Part shown: positions 44,224 through 54,233 of the stretch, one piece after another
How positions within the stretch are numbered: position 1 is the first letter of the stretch
Layout: each line of letters starts with the position of its first letter
NCBI RefSeq assembly: GCF_040833985.1
Contig: NZ_CP162139.1
Span: 2,562,001-2,626,000 of the forward strand
DNA: 64,000 nucleotides
Origin: Leptospira sp. WS4.C2
Lineage (GTDB): Bacteria > Spirochaetota > Leptospiria > Leptospirales > Leptospiraceae
Direction: 5' to 3'
Position numbers and translations under genes: made by a program
The notes under the pieces: model-generated
Told to the model about the DNA's origin: nothing
Databases searched by the model: none
What the model saw: the letters and a program-made list of their open reading frames with translations, nothing else

Positions 44224-44358
44224 ATGAGACCCATCTGGAAGAGAAAAAGAGTGGAATTCGGAAGGGATGGGTTCATCCTTGAAAGAGTCGGTTCAGAAGA
44301 ATTTTTTGAAACCAACGAACCCAATCCCCTACCTAGTCTTTCGGAACACCGATTTTAG
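44224..44358 (+). CDS. Possible 44-residue protein directly before recA
   Basis: An ATG at 44224 opens a frame of 44 codons ending at TAG 44356-44358, 15 bases before the recA ATG. An in-frame stop lies just upstream (44209-44211), and CAGG precedes the ATG by about five bases. The peptide starts with MRPIWKRKRVEF (basic) and ends acidic and proline-rich (EEFFETNEPNPLPSL). I know no family for it. It could be a real small protein, a leader peptide for recA, or a chance frame. The rest of 44072-44223 contains no gene, and no inverted repeat of the TTTG-N5-CAAA type is seen. Confidence 0.35.
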   Translation: MRPIWKRKRVEFGRDGFILERVGSEEFFETNEPNPLPSLSEHRF

Positions 44359-44373
44359 GAGAACGTTTGATTC

Positions 44374-45537
44374 ATGAAAAAAGAGAAAGCTGACAAGGCT
44401 CAAGAAAAAGAAACCGACCAAAGAAAGCAGGCCATTGACGCTGCCCTAGGCCAAATCGAAAAACAATTTGGTAAAGGTTCCATTATGCGCCTTGGTGCAG
44501 ATACACGTATGTCAGAAATGAACGTAGTATCCACAGGTTCTTTGGATCTAGACATCGCCTTGGGGATAGGCGGGTTTCCTTCCGGTAGAATCCTAGAAAT
44601 TTATGGACCAGAGTCTTCTGGTAAAACAACACTCACTCTTTCTGCGATCGCAGAAACGCAGAAAAAAGGAGGCATTGCCGCCTTTATCGATGCGGAACAT
44701 GCCCTCGATCCTTCCTATGCCAAAAAACTGGGAGTGAACGTAGACGATTTACTCGTAGCCCAACCAGACAATGGGGAAGAAGCATTAGAAATTTGTGAAT
44801 CCTTAGTGCGCTCTAATGCGATTGATCTCATCGTGATCGATTCGGTTGCCGCTCTCGTTCCCAAAGCTGAGATCGAAGGCGATATGGGCGATTCCCATAT
44901 GGGTTTGCAAGCCCGGCTCATGTCCCAAGCCCTCAGAAAACTTACAGGAACCATTTCCAAATCAAATACCACGGTTATCTTTATCAACCAGATCCGTATG
45001 AAAATAGGTGTGATGTTTGGAAGTCCAGAAACCACTACAGGAGGGAATGCCTTAAAATTCTATGCTTCCATCCGATTGGACATCCGTCGTATCGAAACAT
45101 TGAAAGAAAAGGAAGAACCTGTTGGTAGCCGCGTGCGAGTGAAAGTGGTGAAAAACAAGTGTGCGCCACCATTCCGCCAAGCGGAGTTTGATATCATGTA
45201 TGCGACTGGAATCAACAAAGAAAGTTCTCTCATTGATCTTGCCGTTCGCCATGACCTCATTGGAAAAGCGGGTTCATGGTATTCCCACGGGGGAGAAAAA
45301 ATCGGACAAGGAAAGGAACAAGTTAGACTTTTCTTTCTCGAAAACCCAGACATCGCATTCAAAATCGAGAACCAAGTTCGGGACCTCAACGGACTTCCGC
45401 TCGTGGACCAAGCAAAGATCCAAACAAGAGAAGTGAAATCCATTGAACGAGATCCAAAAGAAACTAAAGAAACAAAATCAAAACAACCAGTTAGTTTCTC
45501 CACCGAAACAGACGGAGACGTTGCTGTCGGAGAATAA
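44374..45537 (+). CDS. recA: Recombinase RecA
   Basis: A 387-residue RecA. Walker A is GPESSGKTT (78-86). The L1/L2 DNA-binding loops, MAW-type core and the [20 protein letters not shown] segment are fully conserved. The C-terminal tail is long and lysine/glutamate-rich, ending in an acidic stretch. RecA catalyses strand exchange and triggers LexA self-cleavage. TAGGAG lies about 12 bases before the ATG. A strong terminator follows. I see no convincing LexA box in the 300 bases upstream. Confidence 0.97.
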   Translation: MKKEKADKAQEKETDQRKQAIDAALGQIEKQFGKGSIMRLGADTRMSEMNVVSTGSLDLDIALGIGGFPSGRILEIYGPESSGKTTLTLSAIAETQKKGGIAAFIDAEHALDPSYAKKLGVNVDDLLVAQPDNGEEALEICESLVRSNAIDLIVIDSVAALVPKAEIEGDMGDSHMGLQARLMSQALRKLTGTISKSNTTVIFINQIRMKIGVMFGSPETTTGGNALKFYASIRLDIRRIETLKEKEEPVGSRVRVKVVKNKCAPPFRQAEFDIMYATGINKESSLIDLAVRHDLIGKAGSWYSHGGEKIGQGKEQVRLFFLENPDIAFKIENQVRDLNGLPLVDQAKIQTREVKSIERDPKETKETKSKQPVSFSTETDGDVAVGE

Positions 45538-45568
45538 ACAGATACGGCTTTCTTTTTAGGAACCATTG

Positions 45569-45602
45569 ACCGGTTCGGGGTTTCCCGGGCCGGTTTTTTT
45601 TT
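45569..45602 (+). terminator. Intrinsic terminator of recA
   Basis: ACCGGTTCGGG (45569-45579) pairs with CCCGGGCCGGT (45584-45594) as an 11-base stem with two G-U pairs and a four-base loop, followed by nine T. Confidence 0.92.
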
Positions 45603-45717
45603 CCAAATCAAGAATATACAAAATCCCCTTACTTTGAGAAAATTCAATGTCCTTCTATGAAAAAGGATGTCTGGAAACTGTCTTCTTAAAGATTGTTCCT
45701 AATACATTCCGAATCTT

Positions 45718-46761
45718 ATGACAAAAAAATTCATACTCTTCCTATTGATTTTTTCTCTCCAATGCCAAACCCAAGAAAAGAAAACAGAAACGGCCTTTAA
45801 AGAAACTCCTCTCTATGATGAATGGGCAGGCCTGAGTGAATCTGACCCACTCCATAAAAAAGAAATGGATCTGAGTTGGAACCAACTAACAAAAAGACAA
45901 GATTCCATAATTCAGTTTCTACAACGAAAAGATTATAAACCCGATGTTAAAACCGTCATTTATCCTTTTAGCGGAATTGATGTTTTAAACCTGTTTTCTT
46001 TTTATCCCCAATGTGAACGTTATATCTTGTTTGGGTTGGAAGATCCAGGTTACCCGAACCAGTATACTTCCCTAACTGATAAAGAAAAACAAATCGTAAA
46101 ACAGGGGATTAGGAATTTATCGGATCATTTGGCTGGCAGAAATTATTTCACGTATCGAAAGATGAAGGAAGAAACGAAGAAAAAAGAATTAAACGGCGCT
46201 TATCCAGTGTTTGTTTCTTTTCTTCGCCGAATGGGAAAAGAAATCCTAGATTCAAAAGAAGAAGAGATCGTTGGCAAAGGAATTACTTATAAAGGATTTA
46301 CAATCTCCCTTTATGATACAAAACTAAAAAAATACGAAACACTTACTTACTTTAAAATATTCTTAATTGGCAATGAAGGTGTTCCCGGCGACGGACTGTA
46401 TGAATACTTCTCCGATCTAACGAATGTAGGTATTTTCACAAAATCTGCGGAGTATTTATTTCATGGGGAAAAAAGAAAGTTAATCCGTGACCTCCTTTTA
46501 AAGAATGCAGAGTTCGTAGTTCAAGATGAGTCCGGTTTTCCGATACGATTTTTTCCAGAAGAAAGCTGGAAACGCCAAGTATTTGGTCGGTATGAAAAAT
46601 CTTGGAATTTATCTGGTGCAGTTGCGCCTGAAGTCCAACCAGAACTGAAAAAACTTAGTGAGATAACAAATGATGAAATTTTACCATTTCCCTTCGGTTA
46701 CGGGTATTTAGGTACGAAGGACAACCGGCAGTCGGCCGTCCTTGTCTTTGAAAAGAAATAA
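45718..46761 (+). CDS. Lipoprotein of unknown function
   Basis: A 347-residue protein with a signal peptide and lipobox (FSLQC, Cys16). The mature part has no membrane segment. It contains VIYPFSGIDVLNLFSFYPQC near residue 80 and LFGLEDPGYP, then a helical region and a C-terminal LPFPFGYGYLGTKDNRQSAV segment. I recognise no catalytic motif. It probably faces the periplasm or the cell surface. Its own promoter must lie in the 115 bases after the recA terminator. Confidence 0.7.
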   Translation: MTKKFILFLLIFSLQCQTQEKKTETAFKETPLYDEWAGLSESDPLHKKEMDLSWNQLTKRQDSIIQFLQRKDYKPDVKTVIYPFSGIDVLNLFSFYPQCERYILFGLEDPGYPNQYTSLTDKEKQIVKQGIRNLSDHLAGRNYFTYRKMKEETKKKELNGAYPVFVSFLRRMGKEILDSKEEEIVGKGITYKGFTISLYDTKLKKYETLTYFKIFLIGNEGVPGDGLYEYFSDLTNVGIFTKSAEYLFHGEKRKLIRDLLLKNAEFVVQDESGFPIRFFPEESWKRQVFGRYEKSWNLSGAVAPEVQPELKKLSEITNDEILPFPFGYGYLGTKDNRQSAVLVFEKK

Positions 46762-46798
46762 AAAAAGTCTACGATCGAGAATAGAATTGGGGTTTCCA

Positions 46799-47626
46799 TT
46801 ACTCAACAGTAGTGGGATCCCAACAAGTTCGAAAATCTTCATTCCAACCAGCAATTTCCTTCATATCTGCATCTGATAAAACAAAATCATATACATCTGC
46901 ATTCTCTCGAATTCGATCTGGATTCTTTGATTTTGGAATGACTACATGGCCTGCTTGCAAAGACCAACGAATCAAAATTTGCGCATTTGATTTTTTATAT
47001 TGGTTCGCTAGTTTTGTGATACGAGAATCTTCCAACTTTTGTCCATGAGCAAGCGGACTATACGCTTCGAGTAAAATTCCTTTTTGAATACAATATTCTT
47101 TTAGTTTTGTATCCTGCAAAAAGGGATGGTATTCCACTTGGTTCATCGCAGGAACTGTTCCCGTTTCTTTTAAAAGTTCTTCCAGGTGGGACACCATAAA
47201 ATTACTCACACCAATAGATTTCGCTTTACCTTCTGCTTTTATTTTTTCTAAAGCTTTCCAAGATTCATTTCGTTTTCCAGATACAGGAAAATGTATCAAA
47301 TACATATCCACATAGTCTGTTCCTAATTTCTTCAAGGATACGTCTATCGCATGTAAGGCAGTGTCATACCCTTGGTCAGCATTCCATAGTTTTGTGACAA
47401 GAAAGATATCACTGCGATTTACTCCACTTTCTTTAATCGCAGTCCCTACATCTGCTTCGTTTCCATAGATGGCAGCCGTATCAATATGCCGATATCCTAA
47501 AGACAATGCTGATTTAACAGCCTCCAAACATTCTTTCGGCCGGGATTTCCAAACTCCGAGCCCAAGTTGTGGGACAGAGATTGATTGGTTGGACGGTAAG
47601 GCGGATGTGATTTTAAGATTTGACAT
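46799..47626 (-). CDS. Aldo/keto reductase
   Basis: A 275-residue NADPH-dependent oxidoreductase of the AKR family, close to the 2,5-diketo-D-gluconate/methylglyoxal reductase group. The catalytic tetrad is Asp49 and Tyr54 (HIDTAAIYGNE), Lys79 (LVTKLW) and His112 (MYLIHFP). The cofactor segment VVIPKSKNPDRIREN is near residue 235. Such enzymes reduce toxic aldehydes or keto-sugars. A long hairpin with a core resembling the tetR operator lies just upstream. Confidence 0.92.
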   Translation of the reverse strand: MSNLKITSALPSNQSISVPQLGLGVWKSRPKECLEAVKSALSLGYRHIDTAAIYGNEADVGTAIKESGVNRSDIFLVTKLWNADQGYDTALHAIDVSLKKLGTDYVDMYLIHFPVSGKRNESWKALEKIKAEGKAKSIGVSNFMVSHLEELLKETGTVPAMNQVEYHPFLQDTKLKEYCIQKGILLEAYSPLAHGQKLEDSRITKLANQYKKSNAQILIRWSLQAGHVVIPKSKNPDRIRENADVYDFVLSDADMKEIAGWNEDFRTCWDPTTVE

Positions 47627-47645
47627 AAAGTAATCGTTAGACTAA

Positions 47646-47682
47646 AGACACACAACCATAGTTGAACTATAGTCGTGTGTCT
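47646..47682 (-). promoter_or_regulatory. Long hairpin in the leader of the aldo/keto reductase gene
   Basis: AGACACAC (47646-47653) pairs with GTGTGTCT (47675-47682), and the inner part ACCATAGTT/AACTATAGT continues the stem. The two imperfect positions are G-U pairs only on the minus strand, so the RNA of that strand is the probable target. It ends 20 bases before the reductase start codon and could attenuate the gene or hold an operator. Confidence 0.5.
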
Positions 47683-47711
47683 CTTGGTTAAAATCTAAAA
47701 ATTTTTGATTG

Positions 47712-47732
47712 GATCCTGGAAATTTCCGGATC
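47712..47732 (-). terminator. Intrinsic terminator of clpB
   Basis: GATCC (47712-47716) pairs with GGATC (47728-47732) around the palindrome GGAAATTTCC. On the minus strand it lies nine bases behind the clpB stop and is followed by an AT-rich tract with five T. Confidence 0.65.
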
Positions 47733-47740
47733 AGTAAAAT

Positions 47741-50128
47741 TTATCGTTTTGATCCGGCAGTTTCTGGAATGGAAGCAAATTGTAATTGTTCCCCGTTCCA
47801 ATCGGCTCGAAACCTTCCCTCACCGATGGTTCCCGACAGAATTTCTTTTGCCAAAGGTCGATTTACGATTCGGTTAAAAACACTACCCAATGGTCTTGCC
47901 CCAAATTTTGGATCAAATCCTTGTTCTCTGAGAATGTGTTCCGTACTTTCCGAAAGTTCGATCGCGATCCCTTTTACCTTTAACCTTTCATTCAGTTGTC
48001 TCAGTTGTTTTTCGATTAATTTTTCCATAATCGAAGAATCTAACGAATGATAGGTTAAAATAGCATCCAATCTTCCCAATACTTCTGGTTTGAAGTCAGC
48101 TTCAATATTTTTAGAATTGGTTGTCAGAATCAAAATGGTGTTTTTGAAGTTAATCGTTCGACCTTTGTTGTCAGTCAATCTACCTTCGTCCAAAATCTGA
48201 AGAAGGATATCTGAAAAATCAGGATGCGCTTTTTCCACTTCATCAAATAGAACCACAGAATATGGTTTTCTTCGAATCGCTTCTGTGAGGATTCCGCCTT
48301 CTTCGTAACCAACATATCCTGCAGGTGCACCAATCAATTTGGCAACCGAATGTTTCTCAGAGTATTCACTCAAATCCAAGCGAACCAAATTGGTTTCTTG
48401 ATCGAACAAAAATTTTGCAATCGCTTTGGCAGTCTCCGTTTTCCCGACTCCCGTAGGACCTTTTAACAAAAAGGAACCAAGGGGACGAGACTCAGAAGAT
48501 ATTCCTGCATAGGACGTGAGTAACGTATCAGCAATCTCGCTAATGGATTCTTTTTGGCCATAGACAACCGTATTGAGGTCTTCTTCCAAATGAAGTAGAT
48601 GGTCTTGTTTTGTTTTCAAAATCTTTTCCGCAGGAATGCCTGTTTGTCTAGAAATAACAGCCGCTATATGATTTCTTTCCAAAATCCAACTGTTTTGAAA
48701 ATTACCTAATTCCTTTTCCAATTCAGGAAGGACGGCATATTTCAACCGAGAAGCCTCCGTGTAATCAGCTCTTTGTTGTGCTGCGTCCAAATCAAATTTA
48801 ACCCGATCAATTTTATTTTTGATCGAAGCAATTTGTTTCAATGAATTGACTTCCTTTTCCCAAACAAGTTTTCCTTCTTGGAATTTTTTTTCTAAACCCT
48901 CAATTTCTTTTAAGATTTCCTCGTTTTTCTTTTCCACTTGGGCAAAGATTTTTTTAGAACGAATCTCACTTTCCAATTCCACAAGTTCCGTAGGCATAGC
49001 TTCCGCAGAAAGTTTTAATGCAGAAGCCGCTTCGTCGACTAAGTCTATGGCTTTATCTGGCAAAAATTTATCAGTAATGTATTGGTCTGATAAAAGCACA
49101 GAAGCATAGATGGCTTCATCCGAAATTTTAATTCCATGATGAATTTCATGTTTATCACGAATTCCCATAAGAATTTCAATCGTATCTTCCTTACTGGGTT
49201 CATTTACGGGAACCGCACGGAATCTTCTTTCCAATGCTTGGTCTCCTAAAATGTATTTTTGAAATTCATCTTGTGTTGTAGCTCCTATACAATGCAGTTC
49301 TCCCCTGGCAAGAGCCGGTTTCAAAAGATTGGCAGCATCCATGGCCCCATCTGTTTTTCCTGCACCAACCAATTGGTGGATCTCATCAATGAAAAGAACG
49401 GCTTCTCCTGATTGGCCTTTGATGTAGCGAAGCATGGCAGTTAACTTTTCTTCAAACTCACCACGGTATTTTGTTCCTGCCATCAGTTGGCCCATATCCA
49501 AAGAGTATATTGTTTTGCCTTTTAATACATCGGGAACACGTCCCTTAACGATTTGTTCAGCAAGTCCTTCCACAATGGCGGTTTTTCCAACACCGGCACT
49601 ACCGACTAACACAGGATTGTTTTTTGACCTTCGTCCTAAGATTTCCATCACAGAGCGAATTTCTTTGCTCCTTCCAATGACAGGATCAAGTTTTCCTTCC
49701 CGGGCCAAATCATTCAAATTCACAAGAAAATTGGGAACCTCTTCATCGGTTTCCTTCACTTGTAAGTCTTCGTAATTGATTTTTAACTCTGGTAACACTT
49801 GTGGTAAAAACTTTAAGAAGTCAGCTTCTTTCAATTCCTCACGGCCATTTTCTGCGGCTCGAGAGGATGCCATGGTAAACCACTGCGCCAATTTTGGTGA
49901 AGTTCGGAGAGATTCAAAAGGAATCTCTCCTGAGGCCCTGGCTTGTTTCTTTAAAAATTCATCTACGGTAGATTTATATTTAATTAATGTTTTTCCCGAA
50001 ACAGAAGTTGGTAGAGTCATAAAACCCCAAACCAAATGGTAAGGAGTGATTTCTGTATTCTGTCTCCTCATAGCCTCTGTTTGCGCAATGTCCAAAGCTC
50101 CTTGGACGTTGGAATCATACTGTTTCAT
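47741..50128 (-). CDS. clpB: ClpB-type AAA+ disaggregase/chaperone
   Basis: A 795-residue class I Clp/Hsp100 protein. N-domain (1-140), NBD1 with Walker [14 protein letters not shown] and Walker [10 protein letters not shown], a coiled-coil middle domain (about 370-500), and NBD2 with [13 protein letters not shown] and [12 protein letters not shown]. The middle domain and the lack of a ClpP-binding IGL/F loop favour ClpB over ClpA/ClpC. It is about 60 residues shorter than E. coli ClpB. With DnaK it would rescue aggregated proteins after heat stress. A CIRCE operator lies 16 bases upstream of the start, so HrcA control is expected. A second clpB elsewhere cannot be excluded. Confidence 0.85.
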   Translation of the reverse strand: MKQYDSNVQGALDIAQTEAMRRQNTEITPYHLVWGFMTLPTSVSGKTLIKYKSTVDEFLKKQARASGEIPFESLRTSPKLAQWFTMASSRAAENGREELKEADFLKFLPQVLPELKINYEDLQVKETDEEVPNFLVNLNDLAREGKLDPVIGRSKEIRSVMEILGRRSKNNPVLVGSAGVGKTAIVEGLAEQIVKGRVPDVLKGKTIYSLDMGQLMAGTKYRGEFEEKLTAMLRYIKGQSGEAVLFIDEIHQLVGAGKTDGAMDAANLLKPALARGELHCIGATTQDEFQKYILGDQALERRFRAVPVNEPSKEDTIEILMGIRDKHEIHHGIKISDEAIYASVLLSDQYITDKFLPDKAIDLVDEAASALKLSAEAMPTELVELESEIRSKKIFAQVEKKNEEILKEIEGLEKKFQEGKLVWEKEVNSLKQIASIKNKIDRVKFDLDAAQQRADYTEASRLKYAVLPELEKELGNFQNSWILERNHIAAVISRQTGIPAEKILKTKQDHLLHLEEDLNTVVYGQKESISEIADTLLTSYAGISSESRPLGSFLLKGPTGVGKTETAKAIAKFLFDQETNLVRLDLSEYSEKHSVAKLIGAPAGYVGYEEGGILTEAIRRKPYSVVLFDEVEKAHPDFSDILLQILDEGRLTDNKGRTINFKNTILILTTNSKNIEADFKPEVLGRLDAILTYHSLDSSIMEKLIEKQLRQLNERLKVKGIAIELSESTEHILREQGFDPKFGARPLGSVFNRIVNRPLAKEILSGTIGEGRFRADWNGEQLQFASIPETAGSKR

Positions 50129-50143
50129 AGCGTTTCCCCTCTC

Positions 50144-50170
50144 TTAGCACTCTGACGGTTAGACTGCCAA
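50144..50170. promoter_or_regulatory. CIRCE element (HrcA operator) before clpB
   Basis: TTAGCACTC-N9-GACTGCCAA matches the consensus TTAGCACTC-N9-GAGTGCTAA in all nine bases of one arm and seven of nine in the other, with the exact spacer. It sits 16 bases before the clpB start codon. Confidence 0.85.
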
Positions 50171-50230
50171 TTTTGCGTTCTTAATACAAGTTTTTTACGG
50201 AAATTCACTTTCTCTTCCCAAAACTCGTCC

Positions 50231-50236
50231 TATAAT
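50231..50236 (+). promoter_or_regulatory. Candidate -10 box of the SpoIIE phosphatase gene
   Basis: A perfect TATAAT ends seven bases before the ATG at 50244. The -35 region is poor. Transcription would begin at or next to the start codon. Confidence 0.5.
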
Positions 50237-50243
50237 AGTACAA

Positions 50244-52286
50244 ATGTTCCGAATCTGCCTTTCTTTTTTCCACTTACCCCCTGATTTTCCCAGTTCGGAA
50301 TCTGCAAACCAGGGAAAGACCAAGGCGGAAAAAAAAACACTGTTTCATTCGAGGATTTCTACCGTTTGCCTTTCGATTCTCGTGATTCATTTATTTTTCA
50401 ATTCCTCGCTTCAGTCTTTTCCTCTATCCATCGAAGAATCCAAAAATTATCGCGATATCGGAAAGTATTTTGAATATGTCATCGTTCCCGAAAGAGAATC
50501 TAGTTTGGATCGAATTCTAAGAGAGGATACAATTTGGCGGCCCAATCCTAAAGCAACGGTCTCTTTTCCTCGTGTGAAAGATCCCTTATGGATACGAATT
50601 ACACTGATCCACTATGGGAACTTACCCCATACCTTTTTCTTACACTTCTCTAGTCCTGTTGTTGATGTGTTTGAACTTCATACTCAAGTGAAAGGGAATT
50701 GGGTTACTCAAGTTTCAGGAGAACAAGTTCTCCAAAGAAACAAACCAATTTATTCTCACATACCGGCTTTTCCGATCACACTGTCTCCTGATGAAACAAG
50801 GACCATCTACGTAAAGATAAAATCAGCCAACCCAATCTTTAACTTTGTTTCGATTTATAATTCTAAGAGTTTTATCGCCTTTTCCAAAAAACAGGACATA
50901 TTTTTCGCTGCTTACTTCGGCGCAGGATTTATGATGTTTCTATTTAGTTTATTTCTGGCGCATACCTTACGATATAGAAAATTCTTTTATTACTTCTTTT
51001 ACCTAGCAACAGTTCTTTTAATCAATTCGTTTTCGACTGGATTTATGCAATACATCGAAATCGGGAACTCCCATACATGGAAAAACTATCTCTTTCCAAT
51101 TACCATTTATTTAACTTCTGTATTTGGACTCTTATTCACGATTGAATTTTTAGAGACGGAGAAAAATTTTCCGAGAGTAACAAAACTAGCAAAAGGTTTC
51201 ATTCTTTTGTTTATTTCTTTAATATTTTCAATATTTTTCTTAGAACTAAGAAACTTTATACAGTTGGGAGTATCACTTGTCATCATACCAATTTTATTAG
51301 CATTATCAATTTCTCTGATGGCCGTATTCAAAAGTAAGAAGAAACTAGAAGTTATCCTATTCTTATTTGCATTTGGATCCATTCTTATTGGCGGAGCATT
51401 AAATACGCTGACTGTTCAAGGTTTGATCAAACCAATTCACTTATCATCTTACTCTCTACCATTAGGTTCTGCTATAGAAGTTTTCTTTTTATCGATGGCA
51501 TTAGTATTGAAAGTATCTGACTATAGAAAAGCTACTGAGGAAAAACAAGAAATTGACCTACAATTAAAGATCGCACAAAAATTACAAAATGGTCTTTTGC
51601 CAAAGAAACGAACCCATGCCAACGGTCATGCTTTAGGATTTCGATATTCACCAGCATCCGACATAGGGGGAGATTTTGTTCAAATCATAGTGAAAGACCA
51701 AGAGATAGGTTTATTTTTATGCGATGTTTCTGGCCATGGAATACCTGCAGCCATGATTGCATCCATGACAAAAGTTTCCTTACAAATTTGGGATGATTCG
51801 TTAGATAGGCCGGCTTATGCGGCGGAGAGAATTCGTTTGTCTCTTCTCAGTTCTCTTTCTGGTCATTTTTTAAGTGCTTTCTTTGTATACTTACATCCAG
51901 AAAAAAAAATCATGAAGATTGCTAATGCGGGACACCATCCGATGGTTTACCTTGACCGAAATGGGAATCTAGAACATCTGACTAGTTACGGAAGAGCAAT
52001 CAATGAATATATTGAATCACAGATGATTGAGAAAACACTACCGCTTCCCAATTCAGGAACCTTGGTATTATATACTGATGGTGTGACTGAAGCAAGGAAT
52101 GCCACCACAGGAGAGTTATTCGGTGAAGAACGATTTTTTAACCTACTACAAACTTTAGCAGCAAATGATCCACAGACTATTTGTGATCATGTTATCACAG
52201 AAGTGGAAAAATTTCAAAAATCAAAACGATCTGATGATGATATAACAATATTAGCAATTTCATTAGAGAAAGAATCTTATGAATAA
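50244..52286 (+). CDS. 7TMR-DISM receptor with SpoIIE-type PP2C phosphatase domain
   Basis: A 680-residue protein. A signal peptide or helix (about 38-58) precedes an extracytoplasmic DISM domain (about 60-215), a block of seven helices (about 220-440), a short coiled linker and a SpoIIE phosphatase domain (about 460-675). The metal-binding aspartates are visible in ASDIGGDF, CDVSGHG, TDGVTE and DDDITIL. These enzymes dephosphorylate anti-sigma-factor antagonists in partner-switching cascades. The first 35 residues before the helix are unusually polar, so translation might begin further downstream. TATAAT seven bases before the ATG suggests a leaderless transcript. Confidence 0.88.
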   Translation: MFRICLSFFHLPPDFPSSESANQGKTKAEKKTLFHSRISTVCLSILVIHLFFNSSLQSFPLSIEESKNYRDIGKYFEYVIVPERESSLDRILREDTIWRPNPKATVSFPRVKDPLWIRITLIHYGNLPHTFFLHFSSPVVDVFELHTQVKGNWVTQVSGEQVLQRNKPIYSHIPAFPITLSPDETRTIYVKIKSANPIFNFVSIYNSKSFIAFSKKQDIFFAAYFGAGFMMFLFSLFLAHTLRYRKFFYYFFYLATVLLINSFSTGFMQYIEIGNSHTWKNYLFPITIYLTSVFGLLFTIEFLETEKNFPRVTKLAKGFILLFISLIFSIFFLELRNFIQLGVSLVIIPILLALSISLMAVFKSKKKLEVILFLFAFGSILIGGALNTLTVQGLIKPIHLSSYSLPLGSAIEVFFLSMALVLKVSDYRKATEEKQEIDLQLKIAQKLQNGLLPKKRTHANGHALGFRYSPASDIGGDFVQIIVKDQEIGLFLCDVSGHGIPAAMIASMTKVSLQIWDDSLDRPAYAAERIRLSLLSSLSGHFLSAFFVYLHPEKKIMKIANAGHHPMVYLDRNGNLEHLTSYGRAINEYIESQMIEKTLPLPNSGTLVLYTDGVTEARNATTGELFGEERFFNLLQTLAANDPQTICDHVITEVEKFQKSKRSDDDITILAISLEKESYE

Positions 52287-52299
52287 ATCTCTTAATTGA

Positions 52300-54225
52300 T
52301 TAAGACATTGTCTTCCAAGCCGGGAAATATAAATCAAACTCTGTTCCCATTTCAACACTTGAATTTACAAGGATAGTCCCACCCATCTTAACCATGATTC
52401 CATAAATGATTGGAAGTCCAAGCCCCGTTCCTTTACCACCTTTAGTTGTGAAAAAAGGATCGAAGATTTTTTCGATAATATCCGGTGATATTCCAGAACC
52501 ATTATCAGCAAAACCTAATTTCCAATACTCAGTGTTTTTCATAAATCCTACATGAAGTAATTCTGATTTTTCATATAAGATTTTTGAAAGAGAGATGGTC
52601 ACTTTGGGATTTGGAGTTTCTTGCAATGCAAAGACGGCATTTTCATACAAATTAGAAAGGATTTGAAAAATTTGAATCGGATCTGCATTCACATAGGCAG
52701 GTTCGTTTCCCAAATCAGTAAACAAAGTAATCTGACTAGATGATACCGCCCTTACCTCTTGTAAAACTTGCTGGAGATGGTCACGAAGATCCAATTGTTT
52801 GGATATTGAGTTATCAATTTTAGAATAGGTTAATATCTGTTGGATTAGATTTTTAGCACGGTCTAAAGATTTTGAAATTCCTTCGATGGCAGGTAAAGAC
52901 TTTTGAATTGCTTCGTTTGTTTCATTTTTAGACCATTCTGAATTTAAATAAGAAACATAAGCTAACATTGGTGTGAGAAGGTTGTTAAAGTCATGCGCAA
53001 TCCCACCGGCAAAGGTGCCTAGAGCTTCCAACTTTTGCGATTGTGCATATGCACGTTCTAACACAATTTTTTCGGTAATATCCTTAGCTTCGAGGACAAT
53101 ATATAAAATTTTTCCAGATGGGTCTGTAAGAGAATAGAAGTCGCAATCAAAGTATTTTTCTCGCCCATCCGATAAACTATAACTCACAAATACTTCAAAG
53201 CTTTGATTCTTCAACGCAAGTTTCATTCCATAAGTCAATTTTTTAATTGAATCTTGGTCAGAATTTGAAAAAATAGAACGGATTAACTCCAAACCTTGAA
53301 CATCAGTTTCATCTCTTTCAAAGGACAATACAGCTGTGCGATTCATACGAATCACATGACCTTGTAAGTCCAAAAGAAAAATGGCTTGTGACGAATTATT
53401 AAAGATACCCTTAAACAGCTGTTCGTTGAGTTGGATAGAATGTTCTAATTCGGAAAGGTCAGAGATATCATGAATAGTACCGAAAATTCGAAACCTTGTA
53501 CCCTCGAACTTCTCGGCCTCCAACCAAAGATTGACCTTTTTTCTTCCTACTTTAGTATTTAAAGTAACAATCATTTCTTTGGAATGATTGTCTTTTAAAA
53601 GATCTTCCCATACTGCTTTGATATGATTATGTTCTGCTTCATCCAAAAGTTCCCATACCTTTTCCATGAGGGGAATTTCACCGAAGTCAATACCTAAAAT
53701 TCGATATAACTCTAATGACCATAAGGTATTTTTTTCCGGAAATATAACTTCGAAATGACCAAGATGAGAAATTTTTTGAGAACGTGTTAATAATTCTTCA
53801 CCATGAACCAACATGTCCCAAGCTTTTTTTTGGGATACCCTCAATCGATAGGCTTCTAATTCACGATTTACAACAAACGGAAGTTTTATGATCGAGGACT
53901 TTGGTAAAAATTCAGCGGCACCCAACTTGAGAAATTCGGAAGCAGCATCCTCTGGAAGAAATTCTGTTACTAAAATCACAGGTAAATCTGGATTAATTTC
54001 TTTGACTCTGGCGATGACGTATTTTCCGTCAAAATCGGGAAGGTAAAAATCAGAAATGACGATATCCCAGGTTTCGTCATTGATTCTCTGTTCAAATTCT
54101 GCTTTCCATTCAGCCCTTTCTGCAAAAATAGAAAACCCAAAGTTTTGAAGGACCGCAACAATGGCTTTGTAAGAAGCCAGAGAATCTTCAACAATCAATA
54201 CATTGAGTTTCTTTTGAATGTCCAT
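52300..54225 (-). CDS. Hybrid PAS sensor histidine kinase with N-terminal receiver
   Basis: A 641-residue cytoplasmic protein. Receiver domain (about 8-125; LIVEDSLA, phospho-acceptor in VISDFYLPD, lysine in FLPKSS), PAS-like domains at about 145-265 and 270-390, HisKA with [15 protein letters not shown] (phospho-histidine) and HATPase ([19 protein letters not shown]). The combination suggests a phosphorelay kinase whose receiver tunes or relays the signal. It converges on the SpoIIE phosphatase gene with 13 bases between and lies nine bases downstream of the patatin gene, so the latter two probably form one transcript. Confidence 0.9.
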   Translation of the reverse strand: MDIQKKLNVLIVEDSLASYKAIVAVLQNFGFSIFAERAEWKAEFEQRINDETWDIVISDFYLPDFDGKYVIARVKEINPDLPVILVTEFLPEDAASEFLKLGAAEFLPKSSIIKLPFVVNRELEAYRLRVSQKKAWDMLVHGEELLTRSQKISHLGHFEVIFPEKNTLWSLELYRILGIDFGEIPLMEKVWELLDEAEHNHIKAVWEDLLKDNHSKEMIVTLNTKVGRKKVNLWLEAEKFEGTRFRIFGTIHDISDLSELEHSIQLNEQLFKGIFNNSSQAIFLLDLQGHVIRMNRTAVLSFERDETDVQGLELIRSIFSNSDQDSIKKLTYGMKLALKNQSFEVFVSYSLSDGREKYFDCDFYSLTDPSGKILYIVLEAKDITEKIVLERAYAQSQKLEALGTFAGGIAHDFNNLLTPMLAYVSYLNSEWSKNETNEAIQKSLPAIEGISKSLDRAKNLIQQILTYSKIDNSISKQLDLRDHLQQVLQEVRAVSSSQITLFTDLGNEPAYVNADPIQIFQILSNLYENAVFALQETPNPKVTISLSKILYEKSELLHVGFMKNTEYWKLGFADNGSGISPDIIEKIFDPFFTTKGGKGTGLGLPIIYGIMVKMGGTILVNSSVEMGTEFDLYFPAWKTMS

Positions 54226-54233
54226 ATTAATGA

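Noticed and set aside
44072..44373. LexA box before recA
   Set aside because: No TTTG-N5-CAAA or CTGT-N8-ACAG palindrome could be found by eye in this stretch.
45060..45647. A 195-codon minus-strand frame over the recA 3' end
   Set aside because: Antisense shadow of recA that also crosses the recA terminator.
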